64,000 nucleotides of DNA, taken from assembly GCA_932294295.1 (NCBI GenBank), contig OW028576.1, positions 49,618,199 through 49,682,198 of the forward strand, written 5' to 3'. This stretch comes from Alitta virens (Eukaryota > Annelida > Polychaeta > Phyllodocida > Nereididae). Below, one piece after another: positions 22,265 through 35,189 of this stretch (position 1 is the first letter of the stretch; the number at the start of each line of letters is the position of its first letter). Both the position numbers and the translations under genes were made by a program. The notes beneath the pieces are model-generated. The model was not told where the DNA came from. It saw nothing but the letters and a program-made list of their open reading frames with translations, and ran no database searches.

Positions 22265-25200
22265 TGGCATTACTTCATTTTTGCATACAAGCTAATTAAC
22301 TTGAGAAAATTACATCTACAGCCTACCGACAATCAACCAACCAACCTTCCTACCAAAACTAGTTCCAAGGACCCCAGAAACAATCATCATGCATTAGAAC
22401 TAAGTTTCATTGATTCATTTTTGCATATAAGCCCATTTACTAGAGAAAAATCTTATTTACTTGGCCTGGCCAAGAAAGTTGGTTTCAGCTGACAGCCAAC
22501 CGAATGCCAACCAAGCAACCAACCTACCGACCAAAATGAGTTCTAAGGACCCCAGAAACAATAATCAGGCATAAGAACTAAGTTTCATTGCTTCAATTTT
22601 GCATACAAGCCTATTTACTGTAGAAAAATTCCATTTACATTGCCGAAAGTTGGTTTTCAGCCGACAGCCAACCAACCAACCAAAACTAATTCTAAGGACC
22701 CCAGAAACAATTTTCAAGCCTTATAACTAAGCTTCATTGCTTAATTTTTGCATACAAGCCATTTACCTGAGAAAATTGCATTTACTTTGCCGAAAGTTGG
22801 TTTTCAGCCGACAGCCAACCAACCAACCAACCTACCACAACTAATTCTAAGGACTCCAGAAACAATCATTAGGCATTAGAACTAAGTTTCATATGCTTAA
22901 TTTTTGCAACCAACCAACCTTTCTACCAAAACTATTTCTAATAAACCCAGAAACAATCATCAGGCATTAGAACTAAATTTCATTGCTTCATTTTTGCATA
23001 CCAGCTCATTTACTTGAGAAAAATCTTACTTACTTGGCCCGGCCAAGAAAGTTGGTTTTCGGCCGACACCCAACTGACCAACCAACCTACTAAAACTAAT
23101 TCTAAGGACCCCAGAAACAATTTACAAGCATAAGAACTAAATTTCATTACTGCATTTTTGCATACAAGCCAATTTACTTGAGAAAATTACATTTACAGCC
23201 AACTTACATCCAGCCAACCAAGCTTCCAACCAAAACTAGTTCCAATGACCCGAGAAACAATAATCATGCATTAGAACTAAGTTTCATTGATTCATTTTTG
23301 CATATAAGCCCATTTACTAGAGAAAAATCTTATTTACTTGGCCCACTTACTTGAGAAAAATTCGATTTACTTTGCCGAAAGTTGGTTTTCAGCCCACGGC
23401 CAAATGACCAACCAACGTACTAAAACTAATTCTAAAGACCCCAGAAACAATCATTAGGCATTAGAACTAAGTTTCATTGCTTCATTTTTGCATACAAGCC
23501 CATTTACTTGAGAAAAATTGTATTTGGTTGATAGCCAATCTACCAACCAACCTACTAAAACTAATTCTAAGGACCCCAGAAACAATTTTCAAGGATTATA
23601 ACTAAATTTCATTACTTAATTTTTGCATACAAGCCAATTTACTTGAGAAAATTACATTTACAGCCAACCGACAGCCAACCAACCAACCTTCCTACCAAAA
23701 TTAGTTCTAAGGACCCCAGAAACAATCATCATGCATTAGAACTAAGTTTCATTGATTAATTTTTACATATAAGCCCATTTACTGGAGAAAAATCGTATTT
23801 ACTTGGCCCGACCAAGAAAGTTAGTTTCAGCTGACAGCCAACCGACAGCCAACCAACGAACCTACCGACCTAATTCTAAGGACCAAAAAAAACAATTAAC
23901 AAGCGTATGCTTCATTTTTGCTTACAAGCCCATTTACTTGTGAAAATTATATTTACTTGGCCGAAAGTTGGTTTTCGGCCGACAGCCAACCGACTGCCAA
24001 CCAACCACCTTTCTACCGAAACTAGTTCTAAGTAACCCAGAATCAATAATCAGGCATTAGAACTAAGTTTCATTGCTTCATTTTTGACAATAAGGCCATT
24101 TACTTGAGAAAAATCGTATTTACTTGGCTCAGCCAAGAAAGTTGGTTTCGGATGACAGCCAACCGACAGCCAACCAGCCAACCTACTGACCAAAGCAGGT
24201 TCTAAGGACCCCAGAAACAATAACCAGGCATTAGAACTAAGTCTCATTGCTTCGTTTTTGCATACAAGCCCATTTACTTGAGAAAAATTTTATTTTACTA
24301 AGCCGAAAGTTGGTTTTCAGCCGACAGCCAACCGACCAACCAACCTGCCAAAGCTAATTCTATGGACCCCAGAAACCATTTACAAGCATTAGAACTAAGT
24401 TTCATTGCTTCATTTTTGCATACAAGCCCATTTACTTGAGAAAATTGTATTTACTTGGCCCGGCCAAGAAAGTTAGTTCTCGGGCGACTGCCAACCAATC
24501 AACCTACCTACCAAAACTAGTTCTGAGGACCCCAGAAACAATCATTAGGCATTAGAACTAAGTCTCATTGATTCATTTTTGCATACAAGCCCACTTTCTT
24601 GAAAAAAATCGTATTTACTTGGTCCGGCCAAGAAAGTTGGTTTTCGGCTGACACCCAACCTACCAACCAACCTACTAAAACTAATTCTAAGGACCCCAGA
24701 AACAATTTACAGGCATTAGAACTAAGTTTCATTACTTCATTTTCGCATACAAGCCAATTCACTTGAGAAAATTACATTTACAGCATCCAACCAACCAACC
24801 TTCCTACCAAAACTAGTTCCAAGAACCCCAGAAACAATCATCATGCATTAGAACTAAGTTTCATTTGCTTCATTTTTGCATATAAGCCCATTTACTAGAG
24901 AAAAAACCTATTTACTTGGCCCGGCGAAGAAAGTGGGTTTCAGCTGACAGCCAACCGAATGCCAACCAAGCAACCAACCTACCGACCAAAACGAGTTCTA
25001 AGGACCCCAAAAACAATAATCAGGCATAAGAACTAGGTTTCATTGCTTCATTTTTGCATACAAGCCCATTTACTTGAGAAAAATCCCATTTGCTTTGTCG
25101 AATGTTGGTATTCAGAAGACAGCCAACTGACCAACCATTCTACCAAAGCTGGTTCTAAGGACCCCAGAAACAATAATCAGGCATTAAAACTAAGTCTCAT

Positions 25201-28200
25201 TGCTTAATTTTTGGTTACAAGCCCATTTACTTCTGAAAATTACATTTACTTGGCCGAAAGTTGGTTTTTGACCGACAGCCAACCGACAGCCAACCAACCA
25301 ACCAACCTACCGACAAAAACTAGTTCTCAGGACCCCAGAAATAATAATCAGGCATTAGAAATAAGTCTCATTGGTTCGTTTTTGCATACAAGCCCACTTA
25401 CTTGAGAAAGATTCTATTTACCTTGCCAAAAGCTGGTTTTCAGCGGACAGCCAAATGACCAACCAACGTACTAAAACTAATTCTAAAGACCCCAGAAACA
25501 ATCATTAGGCATTAGAACTAAGTTTCATTGCTTCATTTTTGCATACAAGCCCATTTACTTGAGAAAAAGCGTATTTACTTGGCCCGGTAAAGAAAGTTGG
25601 TTTTCAGCCGATAGCCAACCGACAGCCAACCAACCAACCTACCGACCAAAACGAGTTCTAAGGACCTCAGAAACAATAATCAGGCATAAGAACTAAGTAT
25701 CATTGCTTCATTTTTGCATACAAGCCCATTTCCTTGAGAAAAATCCCATTTGCTTCGTCGAAAGTTGGTTTTCAGAAGCGGCCAACTGACCAACCATTCT
25801 ACAAAAACTGGTTCTAAGGACCCCAGAAACAATTTTCAAGCATTATAACTAAGCTTCATTGCTTCATTTTTGCATACAAGCCATTTACCTGAGAAAATTC
25901 CATTTACTTTGCCAAAAGTTGGTTTTCAGCCGACAGCCAACCAATCAACCAACCTACCACAACTAATTCTAAGGACCCAAGAAATAATCTATAGGCATTA
26001 GAACTAAGTTTCATATGCTTAATTTTTGCATATAAGCCCATTTACTTGAGAAAATTCCATTTACTTGGCCGAAAGTTGGTTTTCAGCCGACAGCCAACCG
26101 ACTGCCAACCAACCAACCTTTGTACCAAAACTAGTTCTAAGAAACCCAGAAACAATCATCAGGCATTAGAACTAAATTTCATTGCTTCATGTTTGCATAC
26201 AAGCCCATTTACTTGAGAAAAATCGTACTTACTTGGCCCGGTTAAGAAAGTTGGTTTTCGGCCGACACCCAACTGACCAACCAACCTACTAAAACTAATT
26301 CTAAGGACCCCAGAAACAATTAACAAGCATTAGAACTAAGTTTCATTACTTCATTATCGCATACAAGCCAATTCACTTGAGAAAATTACATTTACAGCAT
26401 CCAACCAACAAACCTTCCTACCAAAACTAGTTCCAAGAACCCTAGAAACAATCATCATTCATTAGAACTAAGTTTCATTCATTCATTTTTGCATATAAGC
26501 CCATTTACTAGAGAAAAAACCTATTTACTTGGCCCGGCGAAGAAAGTTAGTTTCAGCTGACAGCCAACCGACAGCCAACCAACGAACCTACCGACCTAAT
26601 TCTAAGGACCAAAAAAAACAATTAACAAGCATATGCTTCATTTTTGCTTACAAGCCCATTTACTTGTGAAAATTATATTTACTTGGCCGAAAGTTGGTTT
26701 TCGGCCGACAGCCAACTGACTGCCAACCAACCACCTTTCTACCGAAACTAGTTCTAAGTAACCAAGAATCAATAATCAGGCATTAGAACTAAGTTTTATT
26801 TGCTTCATTTTTGCCTATAAGGCCATTTACTTGAGAAAAATCGTATTTACTTGGCTCAGCCAAGAAAGTTGGTTTCGGATGACAGCCAACCGACAGCCAA
26901 CCAGCCAACCTACTGACCAAAACAGGTTCTAAGGACCCCAGAAACAATAACCAGGCATTAGAACTAAGGCCCATTGCTTCATTTTTGCATACAAGCCCAT
27001 TTACTTGAGAAAAATTTTATTTTACTAAGCCGAAAGTTGGTTTTCAGCCGACAGCCAACCGACCAACCAACCTGCCAAAGCTAATTCTATGGACTCCAGA
27101 AACCATTTGCAAGCATTAGAACTAAGTTTCATTGATTCATTTTTGCATACAAGCCCACTTTCTTGAAAAAGATCGTATTTACTTGGCCCGGCCAAGAAAG
27201 TTGGTTTTCGGCCGACACCCAACCTACCAACCAACCTACTAAAACTAATTCTAAGGACCCCAGAAACAATTTACAGGCATTAGAACTAAGTTTCATTACT
27301 TCATTTTCGCATACAAGCCAATTCACTTGAGAAAATTACATTTACAGCATCCAACCAACCAACCTTCCTACCAAAACTAGTTCCAAGGACCCCAGAAAGA
27401 ATCATCATGCACTAGAACTAAGTTTCATTCATTCATTTTTGCATATAAGCCCATTTACTAGAGAAAAAACCTATTTACTTGGCCCGGCGAAGAAAGTGGG
27501 TTTCAGCTGACAGCCAACCGAATGCCAACCAAGCAACCAACCTACCGACCAAAACGAGTTCTAAGGACCCCAAAAACAATAATCAGGCATAAGAACTAGG
27601 TTTCATTGCTTCATTTTTGCATACAAGCCCATTTACTTGAGAAAAATCCCATTTGCTTTGTCGAATGTTGGTATTCAGAAGACAGCCAACTGACCAACCA
27701 TTCTACCAAAACTGGTTCTAAGAACCCCAGAAACAATAATCAGGCATTAGAACTAAGTCTCATTGCTTAATTTTTGGTTACAAGCCCATTTACTTTTGAA
27801 AATTACATTTACTTGGCCGAAAGTTGGTTTTTGACCGACAGCCAACCGACAGCCAACCAACCAACCAACCTACCGACAAAAACTAGTTCTCAGGACCCCA
27901 GAAATAATAATCAGGCATTAGAAATAAGTCTCATTGGTTCGTTTTTGCATACAAGCCCACTTACTTGAGAAAGATTCTATTTACCTTGCCAAAAGCTGGT
28001 TTTCAGCGGACAGCCAAATGACCAACCAACGTACTAAAACTAATTCTAAAGACCCCAGAAACAATCATTATGCATTAGAACTAAGTTTCATTGCTTCATT
28101 TTTGCATACAAGCCCATTTACTTGAGAAAAAGCGTATTTACTTGGCCCGGTAAAGAAAGTTGGTTTTCAGCCGATAGCCAACCGACAGCCAACCAACCAA

Positions 28201-31200
28201 CCTACCGACCAAAACGAGTTCTAAGGACCTCAGAAACAATAATCAGGCATAAGAACTAAGTATCATTGCTTCATTTTTGCATACAAGCCCATTTCCTTGA
28301 GAAAAATCCCATTTGCTTCTTCGAAAGTTGGTTTTCAGAAGCGGCTAACTGACCAACCATTTTACAAAAACTGGTTCGAAGGACCCCAGAAACAATTTTC
28401 AAGCATTATAACTAAGCTTCATTGCTTCATTTTTGCATACAAGCCATTTACCTGAGAAAATTCCATTTACTTTGCCAAAAGTTGGTTTTCATCCGACAGC
28501 CAACCAATCAACCAACCTACCACAACTAATTCTAAGGACCCAAGAAATAATCTATAGGCATTAGAACTAAGTTTCATATGCTTAATTTTTGCATACAAGC
28601 CCATTTACTTGAGAAAATTCCATTTACTTGGCCGAAAGTTGGTTTTCAGCCGACAGCCAACCGACTGCCAACCAACCAACCTTTGTACCAAAACTAGTTC
28701 TAAGAAACCCAGAAACAATCATCAGGCATTAGAACTAAATTTCATTGCTTCATTTTTGCATACAAGCCCATTTACTTGAGAAAAATCGTACTTACTTGGC
28801 CCGGTTAAGAAAGTTGGTTTTCGGCCGACACCCAACTGACCAACCAACCTACTAAAACTAATTCTAAGGACCCCAGAAACAATTAACAAGCATTAGAACT
28901 AAGTTTCATTACTTCATTATCGCATACAAGCCAATTCACTTGAGAAAATTACATTTACAGCATCCAACCAACAAACCTTCCTACCAAAACTGGTTCCAAG
29001 AACCCTAGAAACAATCATCATTCATTAGAACTAAGTTTCATTCATTCATTTTTGCATATAAGCCCATTTACTAGAGAAAAAACCTATTTACTTGGCCCGG
29101 CGAAGAAAGTTAGTTTCAGCTGACAGCCAACCGACAGCCAACCAACGAACCTACCGACCTAATTCTAAGGACCAAAAAAAACAATTAACAAGCATATGCT
29201 TCATTTTTGCTTACAAGCCCATTTACTTGTGAAAATTATATTTACTTGGCCGAAAGTTGGTTTTCGGCCGACAGCCAACTGACTGCCAACCAGCCACCTT
29301 TCTACCGAAACTAGTTCTAAGTAACCAAGAATCAATAATCAGGCATTAGAACTAAGTTTTATTTGCTTCATTTTTGCCTATAAGGCCATTTACTTGAGAA
29401 AAATCGTATTTACTTGGCTCAGCCAAGAAAGTTGGTTTCGGATGACAGCCAACCGACAGCCAACCAGCCAACCTACTGACCAAAACAGGTTCTAAGGACC
29501 CCAGAAACAATAACCAGGCATTAGAACTAAGGCCCATTGCTTCGTTTTTGCATACAAGCCCATTTACTTGAGAAAAATTTTATTTTACTAAGCCGAAAGT
29601 TGGTTTTCAGCCGACAGCCAACCGACCAACCAACCTGCCAAAGCTAATTCTATGGACTCCAGAAACCATTTGCAAGCATTAGAACTAAGTTTCATTGATT
29701 CATTTTTGCATACAAGCCCACTTTCTTGAAAAAGATCGTATTTACTTGGCCCGGCCAAGAAAGTTGGTTTTCGGCCAACACCCAACCTACCAACCAACCT
29801 ACTAAAACTAATTCTAAGGACCCCAGAAACAATTTACAGGCATTAGAACTAAGTTTCATTACTTCATTTTCGCATACAAGCCAATTCACTTGAGAAAATT
29901 ACATTTACAGCATCCAACCAACCAACCTTCCTACCAAAACTAGTTCCAAGGACCCCAGAAACAATCATCATGCACTAGAACTAAGTTTCATTCATTCATT
30001 TTTGCATATAAGCCCATTTACTAGAGAAAAAACCTATTTACTTGGCCCGGCGAAGAAAGTGGGTTTCAGCTGACAGCCAACCGAATGCCAACCAAGCAAC
30101 CAACCTACCGACCAAAACGAGTTCTAAGGACCCCAAAAACAATAATCAGGCATAAGAACTAGGTTTCATTGCTTCATTTTTGCATACAAGCCCATTTACT
30201 TGAGAAAAATCCCATTTGCTTTGTCGAATGTTGGTATTCAGAAGACAGCCAACTGACCAACCATTCTACCAAAACTGGTTCTAAGGACCCCAGAAACAAT
30301 AATCAGGCATTAGAACTAAGTCTCATTGCTTAATTTTTGGTTACAAGCCCATTTACTTCTGAAAATTACATTTACTTGGCCGAAAGTTGGTTTTTGACCG
30401 ACAGCCAACCGACAGCCAACCAACCAACCAACCTACCGACAAAAACTAGTTCTCAGGACCCCAGAAATAATAATCAGGCATTAGAAATAAGTCTCATTGG
30501 TTCGTTTTTGCATACAAGCCCACTTACTTGAGAAAGATTCTATTTACCTTGCCAAAAGCTGGTTTTCAGCGGACAGCCAAATGACCAACCAACGTACTAA
30601 AACTAATTCTAAAGACCCCAGAAACAATCATTAGGCATTAGAACTAAGTTTCATTGCTTCATTTTTGCATACAAGCCCATTTACTTGAGAAAAAGCGTAT
30701 TTACTTGGCCCGGTAAAGAAAGTTGGTTTTCAGCCGATAGCCAACCGACAGCCAACCAACCAACCTACCGACCAAAAAGAGTTCTAAGGACCTCAGAAAC
30801 AATAATCAGGCATAAGAACTAAGTATCATTGCTTCATTTTTGCATACAAGCCCATTTCCTTGAGAAAAATCCCATTTGCTTCTTCGAAAGTTGGTTTTCA
30901 GAAGCGGCTAACTGACCAACCATTTTACAAAAACTGGTTCGAAGGACCCCAGAAACAATTTTCAAGCATTATAACTAAGCTTCATTGCTTCATTTTTGCA
31001 TACAAGCCATTTACCTGAGAAAATTCCATTTACTTTGCCAAAAGTTGGTTTTCATCCGACAGCCAACCAATCAACCAACCTACCACAACTAATTCTAAGG
31101 ACCCAAGAAATAATCTATAGGCATTAGAACTAAGTTTCATATGCTTAATTTTTGCATACAAGCCCATTTACTTGAGAAAATTCCATTTACTTGGCCGAAA

Positions 31201-34113
31201 GTTGGTTTTCAGCCGACAGCCAACCGACTGCCAACCAACCAACCTTTGTACCAAAGCTAGTTCTAAGAAACCCAGAAACAATCATCAGGCATTAGAACTA
31301 AATTTCATTGCTTCATTTTTGCATACAAGCCCATTTACTTGAGAAAAATCGTACTTACTTGGCCCGGTTAAGAAAGTTGGTTTTCGGCCGACACCCAACT
31401 GACCAACCAACCTACTAAAACTAATTCTAAGGACCCCAGAAACAATTAACAAGCATTAGAACTAAGTTTCATTACTTCATTATCGCATACAAGCCAATTC
31501 ACTTGAGAAAATTACATTTACAGCATCCAACCAACAAACCTTCCTACCAAAACTAGTTCCAAGAACCCTAGAAACAATCATCATTCATTAGAACTAAGTT
31601 TCATTCATTCATTTTTGCATATAAGCCCATTTACTAGAGAAAAAACCTATTTACTTGGCCCGGCGAAGAAAGTTAGTTTCAGCTGACAGCCAACCGACAG
31701 CCAACCAACGAACCTACCGACCTAATTCTAAGGACCAAAAAAAACAATTAACAAGCATATGCTTCATTTTTGCTTACAAGCCCATTTACTTGTGAAAATT
31801 ATATTTACTTGGCCGAAAGTTGGTTTTCGGCCGACAGCCAACTGACTGCCAACCAGCCACCTTTCTACCGAAACTAGTTCTAAGTAACCAAGAATCAATA
31901 ATCAGGCATTAGAACTAAGTTTTATTTGCTTCATTTTTGCCTATAAGGCCATTTACTTGAGAAAAATCGTATTTACTTGGCTCAGCCAAGAAAGTTGGTT
32001 TCGGATGACAGCCAACCGACAGCCAACCAGCCAACCTACTGACCAAAACAGGTTCTAAGGACCCCAGAAACAATAACCAGGCATTAGAACTAAGGCCCAT
32101 TGCTTCGTTTTTGCATACAAGCCCATTTACTTGAGAAAAATTTTATTTTACTAAGCCGAAAGTTGGTTTTCAGCCGACAGCCAACCGACCAACCAACCTG
32201 CCAAAGCTAATTCTATGGACTCCAGAAACCATTTGCAAGCATTAGAACTAAGTTTCATTGATTCATTTTTGCATACAAGCCCACTTTCTTGAAAAAGATC
32301 GTATTTACTTGGCCCGGCCAAGAAAGTTGGTTTTCGGCCAACACCCAACCTACCAACCAACCTACTAAAACTAATTCTAAGGACCCCAGAAACAATTTAC
32401 AGGCATTAGAACTAAGTTTCATTACTTCATTTTCGCATACAAGCCAATTCACTTGAGAAAATTACATTTACAGCATCCAACCAACCAACCTTCCTACCAA
32501 AACTAGTTCCAAGGACCCCAGAAACAATCATCATGCACTAGAACTAAGTTTCATTCATTCATTTTTGCATATAAGCCCATTTACTAGAGAAAAAACCTAT
32601 TTACTTGGCCCGGCGAAGAAAGTGGGTTTCAGCTGACAGCCAACCGAATGCCAACCAAGCAACCAACCTACCGACCAAAACGAGTTCTAAGGACCCCAAA
32701 AACAATAATCAGGCATAAGAACTAGGTTTCATTGCTTCATTTTTGCATACAAGCCCATTTACTTGAGAAAAATCCCATTTGCTTTGTCGAATGTTGGTAT
32801 TCAGAAGACAGCCAACTGACCAACCATTCTACCAAAACTGGTTCTAAGGACCCCAGAAACAATAATCAGGCATTAGAACTAAGTCTCATTGCTTAATTTT
32901 TGGTTACAAGCCCATTTACTTCTGAAAATTACATTTACTTGGCCGAAAGTTGGTTTTTGACCGACAGCCAACCGACAGCCAACCAACCAACCAACCTACC
33001 GACAAAAACTAGTTCTCAGGACCCCAGAAATAATAATCAGGCATTAGAAATAAGTCTCATTGGTTCGTTTTTGCATACAAGCCCACTTACTTGAGAAAGA
33101 TTCTATTTACCTTGCCAAAAGCTGGTTTTCAGCGGACAGCCAAATGACCAACCAACGTACTAAAACTAATTCTAAAGACCCCAGAAACAATCATTAGGCA
33201 TTAGAACTAAGTTTCATTGCTTCATTTTTGCATACAAGCCCATTTACTTGAGAAAAAGCGTATTTACTTGGCCCGGTAAAGAAAGTTGGTTTTCAGCCGA
33301 TAGCCAACCGACAGCCAACCAACCAACCTACCGACCAAAACGAGTTCTAAGGACCTCAGAAACAATAATCAGGCATAAGAACTAAGTATCATTGCTTCAT
33401 TTTTGCATACAAGCCCATTTCCTTGAGAAAAATCCCATTTGCTTCTTCGAAAGTTGGTTTTCAGAAGCGGCTAACTGACCAACCATTTTACAAAAACTGG
33501 TTCTAAGGACCCCAGAAACAATTTTCAAGCATTATAACTAAGCTTCATTGCTTCATTTTTGCATACAAGCCATTTACCTGAGAAAATTCCATTTACTTTG
33601 CCAAAAGTTGGTTTTCAGCCGACCGCCAACCAATCAACCAACCTACCACAACTAATTCTAAGGACCCCAGAAATAATTTACAGGCATAAGAACTAAGTTT
33701 CATTACTTCATTTTCGCATACAAGCCAATTAACTTGAGAAAATTACATTTACAGCATCCAACCAACCAACCTTCCTACCAAAACTAGTTCCAAGGACCCC
33801 AGAAACAGTAGTCAGGCATTAGAACTAAGTCTTATTGCTTCGTTTTTGCATAAAAGCCCATTTACTTGAGAAAAATTGTATTTACTTGGCCCGGCCAAAA
33901 AAGTTGGTTTTCGGCTGACAGCCAACTAACCAACCAACCAACCTATCAAACTATTCTAAGGACCCCAGAAATAATCATTAGGCATTAGAACTAAGTTTCA
34001 TTGCTTTATGTTTGCATACAAGCCCATTATCTTGAGAAAAATCGTATTTAACATTTACTTCAGTAAAACTAGTTCTAAGAAACCCAGAAACAATCATCAG
34101 GCATTAGAACTAA
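22265..34113. repeat. satellite A, ~160-bp monomers
   Basis: About 11.8 kb of tandem, diverged monomers. Each contains in order: GACCCCAGAAACAAT, GCATTAGAACTAAGTTTCAT, TTTTTGCATACAAGCCCATT, ACTTGAGAAAA, a palindromic CTTGGCC/C/GGCCAAG, AAGTTGGTTTTC, GGCCGACAGCCAACC and a (CCAA)n run. Monomer length varies (about 130-180 bp), partly through the CCAA run. The many short ORFs inside recur with the repeat and have no protein-like features, so they are not genes. The GC palindrome may form a small hairpin per monomer. Confidence 0.97.
23820..33650. repeat. 2563-bp higher-order repeat of satellite A
   Basis: Marker segments recur at exact steps of 2563 bp (for example 26789, 29352, 31915; 27025, 29588, 32151; 25211, 27774, 30337, 32900), which defines a higher-order unit of about 16 monomers by hand count. 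Nearly four units are present. The first is about 175 bp longer because of one extra monomer near 24370-24560, and the last is incomplete. Units 2 to 4 are nearly identical, while monomers within a unit differ strongly. This is the pattern of recent unit-level amplification. Confidence 0.93.
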
Positions 34114-34186
34114 GTTAGGGTTAGGGTTAGCGTTAGTTAGGGTTGGGGTTAGGGTCAGGGTTAGTGTTAGGGTTCAGGGTTTAATG
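34112..34186 (+). repeat. interstitial TTAGGG-type repeat, first block
   Basis: Directly joined to the last satellite A word (GAACTAAG), this reads TTAGGGTTAGGGTTAGCG, then GTTAGTTAGGGTTGGGGTTA, then GGGTCAGGGTTAG. It is a degenerate run of the TTAGGG telomere unit found in most animals outside arthropods and nematodes. Confidence 0.85.
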
Positions 34187-34569
34187 CCAATAAATTGGTT
34201 TTAATCCTGAATTTATTCCCAACCTAAATACCTGACAAATGCATTGGCACAAGTACTTAAGATATGACCACTTGGTGGGTTTGTGTCAGAAAACAATATA
34301 AGTAAATTTGGGGAGGTTTATGTAGAAAGAAGATCTGGATCTTCTGGATTGGGGTCTTTTTACATAGCTCTAACTAAGTGCTGTGATAGATTCTTGTTTC
34401 TAGCATTTGCTTTTATAATGGTGAGTGAGTGTTTTTTTAACCTTGATGAGTTTGATTTAAAATCCTCTAACCAGTCCCTTGCAATTTTAACTAGTCGTTG
34501 AGAAGTGTGATTGTGTTGCAATATGAATGTGCACACATCCCCAGAAACAATCATCAGGCATTAGAACTA

Positions 34570-34613
34570 AGTTAGGGTTAGGGTCAGGGTTAGTTAGGGT
34601 TAGGGTTAGGGTT
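34570..34613 (+). repeat. interstitial TTAGGG-type repeat, second block
   Basis: Again preceded by a piece of satellite A (34540-34571) and followed by TCACACTCTATT. The unit order is the same as in the first block. Single GGGGTTAGGG motifs also recur near 34940 and 35046. Confidence 0.85.
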
Positions 34614-34841
34614 ATCACACTCTATTAGTTTGTTAGCTTTTTTTATGCATTTGTTACGATGATTTGGGTTAGATTTCAAACCCAGTCATCATGATGATGT
34701 TAGGATGAATGTTAGAATCATGAGGTGCTAACAGATGCCCACAGACGCTGACCTTATCATCAATAGTGTGCACACTGTCCCAACAGAGTCTTCAAAAACT
34801 TTTGCATAGTCTATGTTTGGACTTAGAAATTTTGTCTGTCA

Positions 34842-35158
34842 GGGTTACTCTCCCCACAACTTAATCACCTAAGGAGTTTTGATGTATTTGCTTGTACTTC
34901 AGCCTATGGAATTCCCCTTTTTGATGTTAATGTTCTGGTTGGGGTTAGGGTTACTCTCCCCACAACTTAATCACCTAATAGTTTTGATGTATTTGTTTCA
35001 ACTTCAGACTATGGAATTCCCCTTTTTGATGTTAATGTTGTGATTGGGGTTAGGGTTACTCTCCCCACAACTTAATCACCTAAGAGTTTTGATGTACTTG
35101 TTTCAACTTCAGCCAATGGAATTCCCCTTTTTGATGTTAATGTGATGGTTGGGGTTTT
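34842..35158. repeat. three tandem ~106-bp repeats with GGGTTA start
   Basis: GGGTTACTCTCCCCACAACT begins at 34842, 34948 and 35053. Each copy continues through GAGTTTTGATGTA and TGGAATTCCCCTTTTTGATG to GGTTGGGGTTAGGG, so telomere-like words sit at each copy's border. Confidence 0.9.
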
Positions 35159-35189
35159 TTGGAAAACCCCCTTTACTGAAGTAAATGTT

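Noticed and set aside
22265..34113. Recurring 60-70 codon ORFs in satellite A
   Set aside because: They recur only because the higher-order unit is copied. Neighbouring monomers do not preserve the frame.
34283..34554. Overlapping ORFs between the two TTAGGG blocks (72 and 64 codons on opposite strands)
   Set aside because: No motif or splice support. Opposite-strand overlap suggests chance.
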